Notes: generated by a model from the letters alone, not told the origin. Positions 1 through 6,918 are shown, numbered from the stretch's first letter. The stretch: 11,662 bases of DNA from an uncultured Bacteroidales bacterium (GCA_937915765.1 CALGHE010000089.1:1-11662), one strand, 5' to 3'. Translations and numbers: made by a program.

Positions 1-578
1 GAGAGATTTCCGGCTTCAGGGTACCTCACCTTGTATTTGTCGTTCAGATATTTGAAGTCGTTGGAGAGCGACACCTTTTCTGCTCCGGACAAAGAGGTCA
101 GCACAACCACAGTTCCTGCCGCAAGGTCGCCGATGCGCTGCTTGTCTTTTGAGTTCAGGTATGCGATGATAGCCGGAACGCCCCAGAAAAACTGGTCCAC
201 AGTTAGCAGAATGTGCCTCAGCATGCAGGCGGACAAGGTAGGCGCAGAGCCGTTTCGCATGACAACAGCCGTGCCGGTGCAGATCTTGCCGATGCTCTTG
301 CCGTGGTTGAAGTATTCCATTATTGGTTTTGTAAATCCGATGAGGATGAATGTTAGCACAACGACAACCCAAAAAAGCTCATTGTTTGTTGAGTTAACAA
401 ATTTTTTGAAAGCGGCATTTTTTTCGTAAATCCAGATGAGTCCTCCATAAAACGCAAAGTACAAAACAATCATTGCAATATAATCTATGAAAAGAGAACC
501 CATTCTCCTGCCAAGTCCTGCCGCAGTGTAGTTTATGCGCACGTACTGTCCTGTCAATATCTTAATTTTCTGGCTCAT
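1..578 (-). CDS. RDD-family membrane protein (3' end missing)
   Basis: An open frame runs from an ATG at 578-576 to the left edge without a stop, giving 192 codons; the C-terminus lies outside the window. It is an RDD-domain integral membrane protein of unknown biochemical role. The family hallmarks are visible: an N-terminal Arg (R24/R25 in GRRMGSLFIDY) followed by Asp32, then Asp128 in a second helix and a conserved RIGDLAAGT motif at about 148-156. Hydrophobic helices are seen at about 27-50 and 68-84, with a third around 124-142. A purine-rich AAAGGA-like sequence precedes the start. It is divergent from the SpoIIM-like gene 150 nt away. In Bacteroidota, RDD genes often sit beside the SpoIIM/DUF4129/DUF4350/MoxR/DUF58 genes seen here, so it probably belongs to the same functional unit. 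Its cargo or partner cannot be read from the sequence. Confidence 0.88.
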   Translation of the reverse strand, partial: MSQKIKILTGQYVRINYTAAGLGRRMGSLFIDYIAMIVLYFAFYGGLIWIYEKNAAFKKFVNSTNNELFWVVVVLTFILIGFTKPIMEYFNHGKSIGKICTGTAVVMRNGSAPTLSACMLRHILLTVDQFFWGVPAIIAYLNSKDKQRIGDLAAGTVVVLTSLSGAEKVSLSNDFKYLNDKYKVRYPEAGNL

Positions 579-639
579 TTTTTTCCTTTTTTTCTGTTGT
601 GACGGTTCCTTCTGCTGTGGCCGCCTTACGTTAGTCTTG

Positions 640-647
640 CAAATGTA
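640..647 (-). promoter_or_regulatory. Possible -7 element for the RDD gene
   Basis: The minus strand reads TACATTTG here, matching the Bacteroidota -7 consensus TAnnTTTG. A transcript would start near 633 and leave a leader of about 55 nt before the ATG at 578. No TTTG-like -33 box is found at the usual 17-21 nt spacing; the nearest TTTG (663-660) is only 12 nt away. The call therefore rests on the -7 box and its position alone. Confidence 0.4.
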
Positions 648-670
648 AGTCTTTTTTTTCAAAAAATGTG

Positions 671-699
671 TTGAAAACGGATTAAAAACTATATATTTG
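671..699 (+). promoter_or_regulatory. Bacteroidota-type promoter for the SpoIIM-DUF58 operon
   Basis: TTG at 671-673 is followed after 18 nt by TATATTTG at 692-699, which fits TAnnTTTG exactly. The same spacing is seen at the promoter-like site upstream of leuA. Transcription would begin around 705, giving a leader of about 25 nt before the ATG at 732. It lies in the 153-nt gap between two divergent genes, where a promoter is expected. Confidence 0.6.
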
Positions 700-731
700 T
701 GAATCAAAAAAGATAGACTTTAATTTTACGA

Positions 732-1733
732 ATGAAAGAGGCTGTATTTGTAAAGAGAAACGAGAAGAAGTGGAAGCTCATAGAGAATAATCTTGGCAGA
801 ATGGACAAGCTCGCGGTAGATGAGCTTGCGGACCTGTACACGGAGGTTACGTCCGACTTGTCGTTTGCCCAGAGCCACTATCCCGAATCGAGGATAACTG
901 AATATCTGAACAATCTTGCCGCCAAGGTGCATACCGGCGTTTACGGCAAGCGCAAGGAGACTGCCCGCGGTTTCTTGTCGTTTTGGACGGAGACCATGCC
1001 GCGCACTGTGTGGGAAAGCCGAAAGGCTCTGCTGGTGTCGTTCTCTGTGTTTGTGCTGAGCGTGCTGATTGGGGTGCTGTCTGAGCTCAACGACCCGACA
1101 TTCTCCTCCCAAGTGCTGGGATCGGGTTACGTAGAAATGACTTTGGAGAACATAGCGAAGGGCAAGCCGACAGACGTTTATGATTCTGGAAATGAATTGG
1201 ACATGTTCTTGGGGATAACTATAAATAACGTAAGAGTTGCGTTTAACTGCTTTATGTGTGGCATCTTCACTTTTTTTGGCACGGGGTATTTTTTGTTGAG
1301 GAACGGGGTTATGCTTGGCTCGTTCCAGACCTTCTTCTTCACGCATGGTGTGGGTATAGAATCTATGCTTGCGATATGGATTCACGGCACATTGGAGATA
1401 TCGTCCTTGGTGATAGCAGGCGGCGCAAGCATAGAGCTGGGCAGGGGCTGGCTGTTGCCGGGAACGTACTCGCGCAAGAAGTCATTCGTGAATAGCGCGC
1501 TCAGAGGTGTCAGGCTTATGATTTCCGTTACGCCGCTGTTCGTGATAGCCGGTTTCCTGGAAGGGTTTGTCACGAGGCATGCCGAATGGCCAAATGTGGT
1601 GAGGCTTTTCATAATTTTGGCGTCTCTCGCTTTTATCATATATTATTATGTGGTATTGCCGGTGAAGGTCAGCGGCAGAAAGATTGACGCAAGTATGTTT
1701 AAAAATTTATTCAGTAAGATATGGAGAAGGTGA
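732..1733 (+). CDS. SpoIIM/DUF95-family membrane protein
   Basis: This 333-residue integral membrane protein belongs to the SpoIIM (stage II sporulation protein M, DUF95) family. A soluble helical N-terminus (about 1-95) includes ELADLYTEVTSDLSFAQ. Hydrophobic segments follow at about 99-116, 168-190, 211-233, 262-280 and 290-310. The motif HGTLE (218-222), inside the third segment, is the family signature. Bacteroidota do not sporulate, so the name only records homology to the Bacillus engulfment protein. In this phylum the gene travels with MoxR and DUF58 genes, and its role is unknown. There is no clear Shine-Dalgarno sequence, and the 5' flank is AT-rich. Its last 13 nt overlap the next gene, so the two are probably translationally coupled. 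Confidence 0.88.
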   Translation: MKEAVFVKRNEKKWKLIENNLGRMDKLAVDELADLYTEVTSDLSFAQSHYPESRITEYLNNLAAKVHTGVYGKRKETARGFLSFWTETMPRTVWESRKALLVSFSVFVLSVLIGVLSELNDPTFSSQVLGSGYVEMTLENIAKGKPTDVYDSGNELDMFLGITINNVRVAFNCFMCGIFTFFGTGYFLLRNGVMLGSFQTFFFTHGVGIESMLAIWIHGTLEISSLVIAGGASIELGRGWLLPGTYSRKKSFVNSALRGVRLMISVTPLFVIAGFLEGFVTRHAEWPNVVRLFIILASLAFIIYYYVVLPVKVSGRKIDASMFKNLFSKIWRR

Positions 1734-2398
1734 GAGTGACGTTTTTTAGATGGGCTGTTGCTGCGTTGCTTGCGTTGTTCTCTCTTCAGGGAGCGGTTGC
1801 CGCCTCGATTAGCGACGACCTCCTTGAACAGCACCGGGAGGATGGCTACAAATGTGTCTTTCATAAGCAGAAAGACCAGAATGACTTCAGTTTGATGCAC
1901 GAAATAAATGAACTTATCTGGAAATTTATAGAATTTGTGTTTGAACACCCGTTGCCGTTTATTGCGGCGTTTGTGGTACTGATTGTTGCGATTTTGTTGA
2001 TGAACGGCAAGTTCCGTAAGAAACAGCAAGGTGTTGGCGACGTGGGGCGTGTAACCCTGAAGCGGGAAGAGATGAGCGAGGCCTCTATAGAGGAACTATT
2101 GAACAAGGCATACGGCCAGAGCCGTTGGGACGAGGTGATAAGGCTCTATTACCTGCTCACGCTGCGTTCTCTTGCGAAATTCAAAATGCTGGAGTTTGAC
2201 GAGGGAAAAACGCCTGGCGAATATGTGTACGAAGCTAAACTGAAAGACAAAAGCGCTCTGCGCAAACTGACAAGCCTGTTTGTCTATGTGCGTTATGGCG
2301 ATGTGGGGGCGAGCAAGCAGGATGCGGACAGAGCGTCGCTTATGCACGAGTCTATTTTGTCAACTGTTAAAGAAATGAGAAGGAGGGGCAGATCGTGA
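1721..2398 (+). CDS. DUF4129 domain-containing membrane protein
   Basis: A 225-residue protein with an N-terminal signal-like segment (about 7-27, possible cleavage after AVA at 25-27). A short extracytoplasmic stretch (about 28-75) follows, then one transmembrane helix (about 78-94) and a basic stop-transfer sequence KFRKK. The cytoplasmic C-terminal part (about 115-215) resembles DUF4129: helices with WDEVIRLYYLLTLRSLAKF, the kTpgEYv motif (TPGEYVYEA) and a final VRYGD. DUF4129 is found as the tail of transglutaminase-like proteins and as a separate gene next to MoxR/DUF58; no biochemical activity is assigned. The start overlaps the preceding gene by 13 nt and the stop overlaps the next start by 4 nt, so it is firmly within the operon. 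The stretch before the helix is short. Confidence 0.8.
   Translation: MEKVRVTFFRWAVAALLALFSLQGAVAASISDDLLEQHREDGYKCVFHKQKDQNDFSLMHEINELIWKFIEFVFEHPLPFIAAFVVLIVAILLMNGKFRKKQQGVGDVGRVTLKREEMSEASIEELLNKAYGQSRWDEVIRLYYLLTLRSLAKFKMLEFDEGKTPGEYVYEAKLKDKSALRKLTSLFVYVRYGDVGASKQDADRASLMHESILSTVKEMRRRGRS
2381..2388 (+). promoter_or_regulatory. Strong Shine-Dalgarno that fixes a GTG start
   Basis: AGGAGGGG lies 6 nt before the GTG at 2395, inside the 3' end of the DUF4129 gene. Most starts in this window lack a good Shine-Dalgarno sequence, so this one supports GTG, rather than a later ATG, as the start of the DUF4350 gene. Confidence 0.6.
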
Positions 2399-4035
2399 AA
2401 AAAAACAGTAAAATAATATTGGTGGCTGTTGTTGCAGCTGTTCTGCTGGGCGTGCTGGTCTATTCTGTGAGCAAAGTTTGGGACAGAGAGTCTAAAAGAG
2501 AGGTCACGTTGTCGCACTATGACGACGAACCTTTCGGACGCAATATATTTGACGATGTGATGTCTAAGTCGCTGAAAAACGGCTACGAATACCGCTCTGT
2601 CAGAACTGGTTCTTATACTTATAGTTACAATTATCTGGACGAGGTGCACAAAACATTGAAAGACAGTGGCAAAATACGCAGCAAGGACAAACTGACCTGC
2701 ATTGTGGACGCTAAAAATTATGGATTGCCTTACATCGAAGATAGTATAGGTTATAATTTTGTGGAAAAGGGAAATGTCTTGGTTGTGCTTGGCGGTTGCA
2801 GGGTTGATATATATGAAAACAAAAGTTTGCGAGAAAGCTGGATGATGACAACTCGCTATTATTATGATGTGGCACAAGATCTTATTGAAGAGATAGAAGA
2901 GGACTCGGTAAAACATACGGATGTGACGATACGTACGGCGGAGGGCAAGAGGGTCAAGGTCTCTGTTCCGTCGTGTTTTGATGTGGCGTGTTTTTCGTAC
3001 GGAATTGAATATGAAGATGACTCGGATGATGAAAATGACGATGATGTGATAAAGGAAGAGGACTTGCAGTCCATGGACGAAGATACTGCGTCTGAACTGG
3101 CGGAGGTTGCTGATGCAGAGAACGTGGAAGATGAGCAATCCTTGTCGTCTGTTTCGAAAGTTCTTAGTGATACAGCGGCTCCTTATTCCAAGGCGGCGGA
3201 CGACTCTGTTCTGATGAAGCAGATGGAAGCGGCGGCATTGTCAGATACTCTTGTGGACGAAGGTGACCATTACGAAGAGTATTCAGGAGTAATGGTTGAA
3301 GACGAAGATGGACGAAGGTGGATGTTTAGGAGAAAAGGCATCAGTAATGCGGATGTGGAGGTTATAGCTTATTCGGGAACAAATCCTGTGGCTTTCCGTG
3401 TCAGGATGGGGAAGGGTTATGCATATTATTTGCCAAACAAATTATTCTTCTCCAATTACGGGGTGATGAATTGCGACAAGCGCTTTTTGGAAGAGATAAT
3501 GTCTTATGTGGACGGCAATTATGTGGTGCGCTTGGACGTGAAGTATGAGAGCGGGCCAGCAAAGAAAGACCCGTCTTTGTCGTACTTGACGAAGCAGGAC
3601 GCTCTGAATCTTGCCTATTGGCTGGCTGTGATTGCAATCTTGCTGTTCCTGATATTTGCTGCAAGGCGCAAGCAGAACGTGATACCGGAGGTTACCGCTC
3701 CAAGGAACAGAACCGTGGATCTGGTCAGGCACGAGGGCACTTTGTACCAAAGTCAGGGTGATTATCTGGACCTTGTGCAGAAGAAGATTGTCTATTTCTT
3801 CTCTATGATAGACCACCTTTTGCACGTCAAACTGTACGAGGAACTGACTGCTGAGAAGGTGGCAAGGGTAGCTCTGAACGCAAAAATGGATACGGGAAAG
3901 CTGCGTGCCTTTATAGAGCTGCTTTACGATGTGCGCGACGGCAAAAAGGCTGTGGACGTGCATGACATGAAAGAGCTTATAGACGGAATGAACGACATCA
4001 TAGACAGAATAAACGGCGAACGCAAGCGCCTGTAG
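2395..4035 (+). CDS. DUF4350 domain-containing membrane protein with acidic insert
   Basis: A 546-residue protein starting at GTG and overlapping the previous stop by 4 nt (GTGA). A helix at about 6-26 anchors the N-terminus. The motif DDEPFGRNIFDDVM (about 43-56) corresponds to the 'PFG' region typical of DUF4350 proteins. A second helix at about 404-423 is followed by a cytoplasmic tail containing GTLYQSQGDYLDLVQKKI, the conserved LYxxxxDY...KKI block of the family. The fold resembles glutamine amidotransferase-like domains, but I see no catalytic Cys motif. Residues 205-249 hold 23 Asp/Glu and only one Lys, a low-complexity acidic segment in the middle of the extracytoplasmic domain. The gene sits between DUF4129 and MoxR, its usual context. 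Function is unknown; a scaffold or client for MoxR is inferred only from position. Confidence 0.78.
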   Translation: MKKNSKIILVAVVAAVLLGVLVYSVSKVWDRESKREVTLSHYDDEPFGRNIFDDVMSKSLKNGYEYRSVRTGSYTYSYNYLDEVHKTLKDSGKIRSKDKLTCIVDAKNYGLPYIEDSIGYNFVEKGNVLVVLGGCRVDIYENKSLRESWMMTTRYYYDVAQDLIEEIEEDSVKHTDVTIRTAEGKRVKVSVPSCFDVACFSYGIEYEDDSDDENDDDVIKEEDLQSMDEDTASELAEVADAENVEDEQSLSSVSKVLSDTAAPYSKAADDSVLMKQMEAAALSDTLVDEGDHYEEYSGVMVEDEDGRRWMFRRKGISNADVEVIAYSGTNPVAFRVRMGKGYAYYLPNKLFFSNYGVMNCDKRFLEEIMSYVDGNYVVRLDVKYESGPAKKDPSLSYLTKQDALNLAYWLAVIAILLFLIFAARRKQNVIPEVTAPRNRTVDLVRHEGTLYQSQGDYLDLVQKKIVYFFSMIDHLLHVKLYEELTAEKVARVALNAKMDTGKLRAFIELLYDVRDGKKAVDVHDMKELIDGMNDIIDRINGERKRL

Positions 4036-4063
4036 TGATGTGGAACGCATTCTTTAAATAATT

Positions 4064-5158
4064 ATGTATAATGTAAAAAAAAATAACGATATGGACTTGA
4101 GTGCAGATAATAATTTGAATACTGACAGATTGTCAGGCGAAACCAACAACGGTTTTGAACAAAACGAAAGCAACGTTTCTGAACTGGGCGAGCGCAGACT
4201 GTACGCGTTTGACAAAGACGCTGTGCTGAGCAAGATAGAGGCTCTTAAAGATAGCGTCGGGAAGGTGATTGTGGGGCAGGAGAAAGTAGTTGACATGATA
4301 CTCGCCTCTGTGCTTGCCGACGGGCACGTGCTTCTGGAGGGTGTGCCGGGTGTGGCGAAAACGCTTACCGCAAGGCTTATCTCTAAGCTGATAGGCTCCA
4401 CTTTCTCAAGAATACAGTTCACGGCGGACCTTATGCCGTCGGACGTGCTTGGCACAAACGTGTTCAACGTGAAGACCTCGGAGTTTGAGTTCCACAAAGG
4501 GCCTGCGTTTGGCGACATCGTCCTTGCCGACGAAATAAATCGAGCGCCTGCCAAAACGCAGTCGGCTCTGTTTGAGGTGATGGAGGAGCGTCAGACCACG
4601 ATAGACGGCGTGTGCTACCAGATGGGCGATATTTACACTATATTGGCAACCCAGAACCCTGTGGAGCAGGAGGGCACGTACAGGCTGCCGGAGGCTCAGA
4701 TGGACCGTTTCCTTGTAAAGATAAATATTGGCTACCCTTCGCTGGAAGAGGAGATAGACGTGCTGAAAAGACACGACAAGAACAAGAAGTTCACAAAACT
4801 GGAAAATGTGTCGGCCGCAATAACCAAAGAAGAGCTGCTCATGCTCCGAGACTGCATGCACAGCGTGAGAGTGGAGCCGAGCATGATGGCTTACATCGCG
4901 CAGATAGTGCAGAGCACTCGAAACCATAAGAACATATACCTCGGCGCGTCACCTCGTGCTTCTGTGGCGCTTATGCGTATGGCAAAGGCAAACGCGCTGA
5001 TGGACGGCAGAGACTTTGTGGCTCCTGACGATGTAAAGGCTATGGCAATTCCGGTGCTGGAACACCGTGTGACGCTAAGCACCGAAACCGAAATGGAGGG
5101 TCACTCTGTTGTGGAGGTGCTGAAGAAGTTGGTCGAAGATGTAGATGTGCCTAAATAA
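4064..5158 (+). CDS. MoxR-family AAA+ ATPase
   Basis: A 364-residue AAA+ ATPase of the MoxR family, whose members act as chaperones that help mature protein complexes, often with vWA or DUF58 partners. Residues 1-45 are polar, Asn/Glu-rich and poorly conserved. The ATPase core follows: the VGKVIVGQEKVVD helix at about 65-77, Walker A GVPGVAKT (93-100), Walker B IVLADEINR (152-160), sensor 1 LATQNP (194-199) and the LPEAQMDRF motif (208-216) with a likely arginine finger. GASPRAS (294-300), in the lid domain, is the sensor 2 region. All catalytic elements are intact. The first ATG at 4064 is used here, but ATG 4091 (MDLSADN) is equally plausible because the intervening residues are low-complexity. 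It lies 28 nt after the DUF4350 stop and 124 nt before the DUF58 gene. Confidence 0.95.
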   Translation: MYNVKKNNDMDLSADNNLNTDRLSGETNNGFEQNESNVSELGERRLYAFDKDAVLSKIEALKDSVGKVIVGQEKVVDMILASVLADGHVLLEGVPGVAKTLTARLISKLIGSTFSRIQFTADLMPSDVLGTNVFNVKTSEFEFHKGPAFGDIVLADEINRAPAKTQSALFEVMEERQTTIDGVCYQMGDIYTILATQNPVEQEGTYRLPEAQMDRFLVKINIGYPSLEEEIDVLKRHDKNKKFTKLENVSAAITKEELLMLRDCMHSVRVEPSMMAYIAQIVQSTRNHKNIYLGASPRASVALMRMAKANALMDGRDFVAPDDVKAMAIPVLEHRVTLSTETEMEGHSVVEVLKKLVEDVDVPK

Positions 5159-5165
5159 TTTTTTC

Positions 5166-5266
5166 AGGTGGGTTCTATAAATTCATTTCGACAAAAGTGC
5201 CGAAAGGTTTATCAGCCCACGATTTGTACTTTTTAATTATAAACGGTGATTTTATAGAACTCACCT
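5166..5266 (+). repeat. 101-nt inverted-repeat element, possible MITE or RNA switch
   Basis: The arms 5166-5181 (AGGTGGGTTCTATAAA) and 5251-5266 (TTTATAGAACTCACCT) are inverted copies that differ at one base, and that mismatch is a G-U pair in RNA. Inside are two local hairpins that exclude the long pairing. The first spans 5168-5220, built from GTGGG/CCCAC, ATAAA/TTTAT and TTTCG/CGAAA helices. The second spans 5245-5265, GGTGA/TCACC. No T-run follows the right arm, so it is not a standard terminator. No direct target duplication is apparent at the ends. It lies wholly between moxR and the DUF58 gene, and the right arm ends 6 nt before AAAGGA, the likely ribosome binding site. It could be a miniature inverted-repeat element or a structured regulatory leader. 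Confidence 0.55.
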
Positions 5267-5282
5267 TTAATAAAGGACTGAG

Positions 5283-6599
5283 ATGTTTTTAACACGAAGA
5301 TTCTTTAAATGTATAATAGCGCTGATTGTCCTGATAGCCTTTGGCTTTTGGGTGGAAATCTTTTATCTGTTAGGGATACTTGGCTTGGTGCTTTTCGTGT
5401 GCCTTGCTTTGTTCGAGATTGCCATGTTGTACAGAGGCTCAAAAAAATCTCTGCAGTGCGAGCGAATATGCGAAGAGCGCTTCTCTAACGGCGACGACAA
5501 TCCGGTGGAGGTGCGGCTGACGAACAACTTCGGCTTCGACATTGACGTGGAGGTGATAGACGAATGCCCTGCAATATTCCAGATGAGAGATTTCAGCCTC
5601 TTCTGCAAGGTGCCGAAAGGCAAAACCGGAAAGGTGCAGTACACGCTGAAGCCAACCATGCGCGGCGAGTACAAGTTCGGAAACATAAATGCGCTTGTGT
5701 CGTCCAAAATCAGGCTCGTGTCACGCAGGTTCGTTTTCAAAAATCCGTGCTCGGTAAAGGTTTATCCGTCGTTTGTGATGCTGCATAAGTACGCGTTGCT
5801 CTCTACAAAAAACTTCACGCAGGAGTTTGGCCTGAAGCAGGTGCGCAGAATAGGGCAGAGCATGGAGTTTGAGCATATACGTGACTATGTTAAAGGCGAC
5901 GACTTCCGTCACATAAACTGGAAGGCAGGAGCAAGACGAAACCACCTGATGGTGAACGTCTATCAGGAAGAGCAGTCGCAGTGCATATATAACGTTATCG
6001 ACAAGGGCCGCGCCATGAGAAAGGCTTTTGACGGAATGACGCTGCTGAACTACGCGGTGAACGCCTCGCTCTTTCTGGGCTACGCCTCGCTGAAGAAGAG
6101 CGACAAGGCCGGGCTTGTCACGTTCGAGCGAAGTATAGACACGTTTGTGCCGGCGTCCAAGAATGCGGGTCAGATTGGTGTCTTTCAGGACGTGCTTTAC
6201 AAACAGAAGTCGTCTTTTTACGAAAGCGACTACGAGGCTCTGTTCGGGCAGCTTAGCAAACTTGTGCGCAGACGCAGCCTCTTGGTCATATACACGGATT
6301 TTGACAATAAACAGTCGCTGAGAAGACAGCTGCCTTACCTCAAGACTTTGGCAAAGAAACACGTGGTGCTGGTGGTCTTCTTCGAAGACAAAGAGTTGAA
6401 AAACATTGCCTCAAAAAGGCCGAAAGCCGCGTCGGACTACTTCGAGCAGGTCATAGCAGAGAAGTTCATGAGCGACAAGCGTTCCATACAGATGGAGCTG
6501 AACCGTCATGGAATATATGCCTTGCTGACTCCGCCGAAGGATTTGTCTGTAAATGTTCTGAACAAATATTTGGAACTGAAGTCAAGGGCAGTTATTTAG
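5283..6599 (+). CDS. DUF58 domain-containing protein
   Basis: A 438-residue protein with a hydrophobic hairpin at the N-terminus (about 9-25 and 27-48), a beta-rich middle region (about 55-165) and the DUF58 signature RDYVKGDDFRHINWKA at about 200-215. A von Willebrand A-like domain follows. DUF58 proteins are usual genetic partners of MoxR ATPases and are thought to be their membrane-linked clients, though the reaction is unknown. The vWA metal-site position reads IDKGRAM (239-245) rather than DxSxS, so metal binding of the classical type is doubtful; I recall this form as common in Bacteroidota DUF58 proteins. AAAGGA at 5272-5277 sits 5 nt before the ATG and supports this start. It is the last gene of the operon; no vWA/TPR Bat-type genes follow, and leucine genes come next. 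Confidence 0.9.
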   Translation: MFLTRRFFKCIIALIVLIAFGFWVEIFYLLGILGLVLFVCLALFEIAMLYRGSKKSLQCERICEERFSNGDDNPVEVRLTNNFGFDIDVEVIDECPAIFQMRDFSLFCKVPKGKTGKVQYTLKPTMRGEYKFGNINALVSSKIRLVSRRFVFKNPCSVKVYPSFVMLHKYALLSTKNFTQEFGLKQVRRIGQSMEFEHIRDYVKGDDFRHINWKAGARRNHLMVNVYQEEQSQCIYNVIDKGRAMRKAFDGMTLLNYAVNASLFLGYASLKKSDKAGLVTFERSIDTFVPASKNAGQIGVFQDVLYKQKSSFYESDYEALFGQLSKLVRRRSLLVIYTDFDNKQSLRRQLPYLKTLAKKHVVLVVFFEDKELKNIASKRPKAASDYFEQVIAEKFMSDKRSIQMELNRHGIYALLTPPKDLSVNVLNKYLELKSRAVI

Positions 6600-6615
6600 C
6601 TCTGTGCGGTTCTGG

Positions 6616-6633
6616 AACCTCTTTTTTGAGGTT
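6616..6633 (+). terminator. Weak hairpin after the DUF58 gene
   Basis: AACCTC (6616-6621) and GAGGTT (6628-6633) can form a 6-bp stem closing a loop of six T residues, 17 nt after the DUF58 stop. There is no T-tract after the stem, so it is at best a weak or factor-assisted terminator. It may equally be an RNA-stabilising 3' hairpin. Confidence 0.3.
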
Positions 6634-6704
6634 GGGAATTGCAACTTGCAAGTTCGTGGAGTTTATGTTTTGTTACTTTTTAGGTAAAAAAAATTATAAA
6701 TTGT

Positions 6705-6734
6705 TTTGCATGTAAAAAAATATGTTTAACTTTG
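6705..6734 (+). promoter_or_regulatory. Promoter of the leu operon
   Basis: TTTG at 6705-6708 is followed after 18 nt by TAACTTTG at 6727-6734, a match to the Bacteroidota promoter form TTTG-N(about 19)-TAnnTTTG. The start of transcription would be near 6741, about 17 nt before the leader peptide ATG. The position upstream of a translated attenuator is what such an operon needs. Confidence 0.72.
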
Positions 6735-6757
6735 CATCGTGATAAAACTAATTGGAT

Positions 6758-6829
6758 ATGATTAACAGCGTATATACATATATTATTCTCATTTTGGGTT
6801 TGATTCTCTTGCGAAGCAGGCAGAAGTGA
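6758..6829 (+). CDS. leu operon leader peptide (attenuation control)
   Basis: A 23-codon frame runs from ATG 6758 to TGA 6827. Residues 9-18 read IILILGLILL: nine of ten are Ile or Leu, encoded by ATT, CTC and TTG. In all there are five Ile and five Leu codons. The peptide ends with a basic RSRQK. It begins about 17 nt after the predicted transcription start and ends 25 nt before an intrinsic terminator that precedes leuA. This is the organisation of ribosome-mediated attenuation. Ribosomes slowed at the Ile/Leu codons by scarce charged tRNA would let the antiterminator form; ribosomes reaching the stop codon would cover part of it. The mix of Ile and Leu codons suggests response to more than leucine alone. 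The peptide probably has no other function. Confidence 0.82.
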   Translation: MINSVYTYIILILGLILLRSRQK

Positions 6830-6873
6830 GGATGTGTGTATATTCATGATATGAAGAGCCTTTCTCGCTTCTG
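6821..6873 (+). promoter_or_regulatory. Antiterminator helix of the leu attenuator
   Basis: CAGAAGTGAGGA (6821-6832) can pair with TTCTCGCTTCTG (6862-6873) over 12 continuous base pairs, two of them G-U. The right strand takes up part of the left arm and most of the loop of the terminator, so the two structures exclude each other. The left strand overlaps the leader stop codon (6827-6829). ATTCTC at 6803-6808, within the Ile16-Leu17 codons, can pair with GAGGAT at 6828-6833 and would act as the competing upstream strand. Confidence 0.68.
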
Positions 6874-6894
6874 TGTGAGAAAGGCTCTTTTTTT
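6854..6894 (+). terminator. Intrinsic terminator of the leu attenuator
   Basis: AAGAGCCTTTCTC (6854-6866) and GAGAAAGGCTCTT (6877-6889) form a perfect 13-bp stem with a 10-nt loop. A run of seven T residues (6888-6894) ends one base before an ATG at 6895. This is the strongest hairpin I found in the window. Its position between a promoter and the gene it controls marks it as a conditional rather than an operon-end terminator. Confidence 0.9.
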
Positions 6895-6918
6895 ATGATA
6901 AATTTTAGTTATAACGAT

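Noticed and set aside
16..429. Frames on both strands over the left end
   Set aside because: They overlap the RDD coding frame out of register and lack any recognisable domain; the RDD frame has the family residues and membrane helices.
5156..5276. Target-site duplication around the inverted-repeat element
   Set aside because: The bases abutting the two arms do not match as direct repeats, so recent transposition is not supported by the ends.
6616..6633. Strong intrinsic terminator after DUF58
   Set aside because: The stem is only 6 bp and the T residues are in the loop, with none after the stem; listed only as a weak hairpin.
6895..6918. ATG 6895 as the start of leuA
   Set aside because: It begins one base after the terminator T-run, its upstream purine-rich sequence is buried in the terminator stem, and the added eight residues are not typical of LeuA. 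It remains possible but less likely than 6919.
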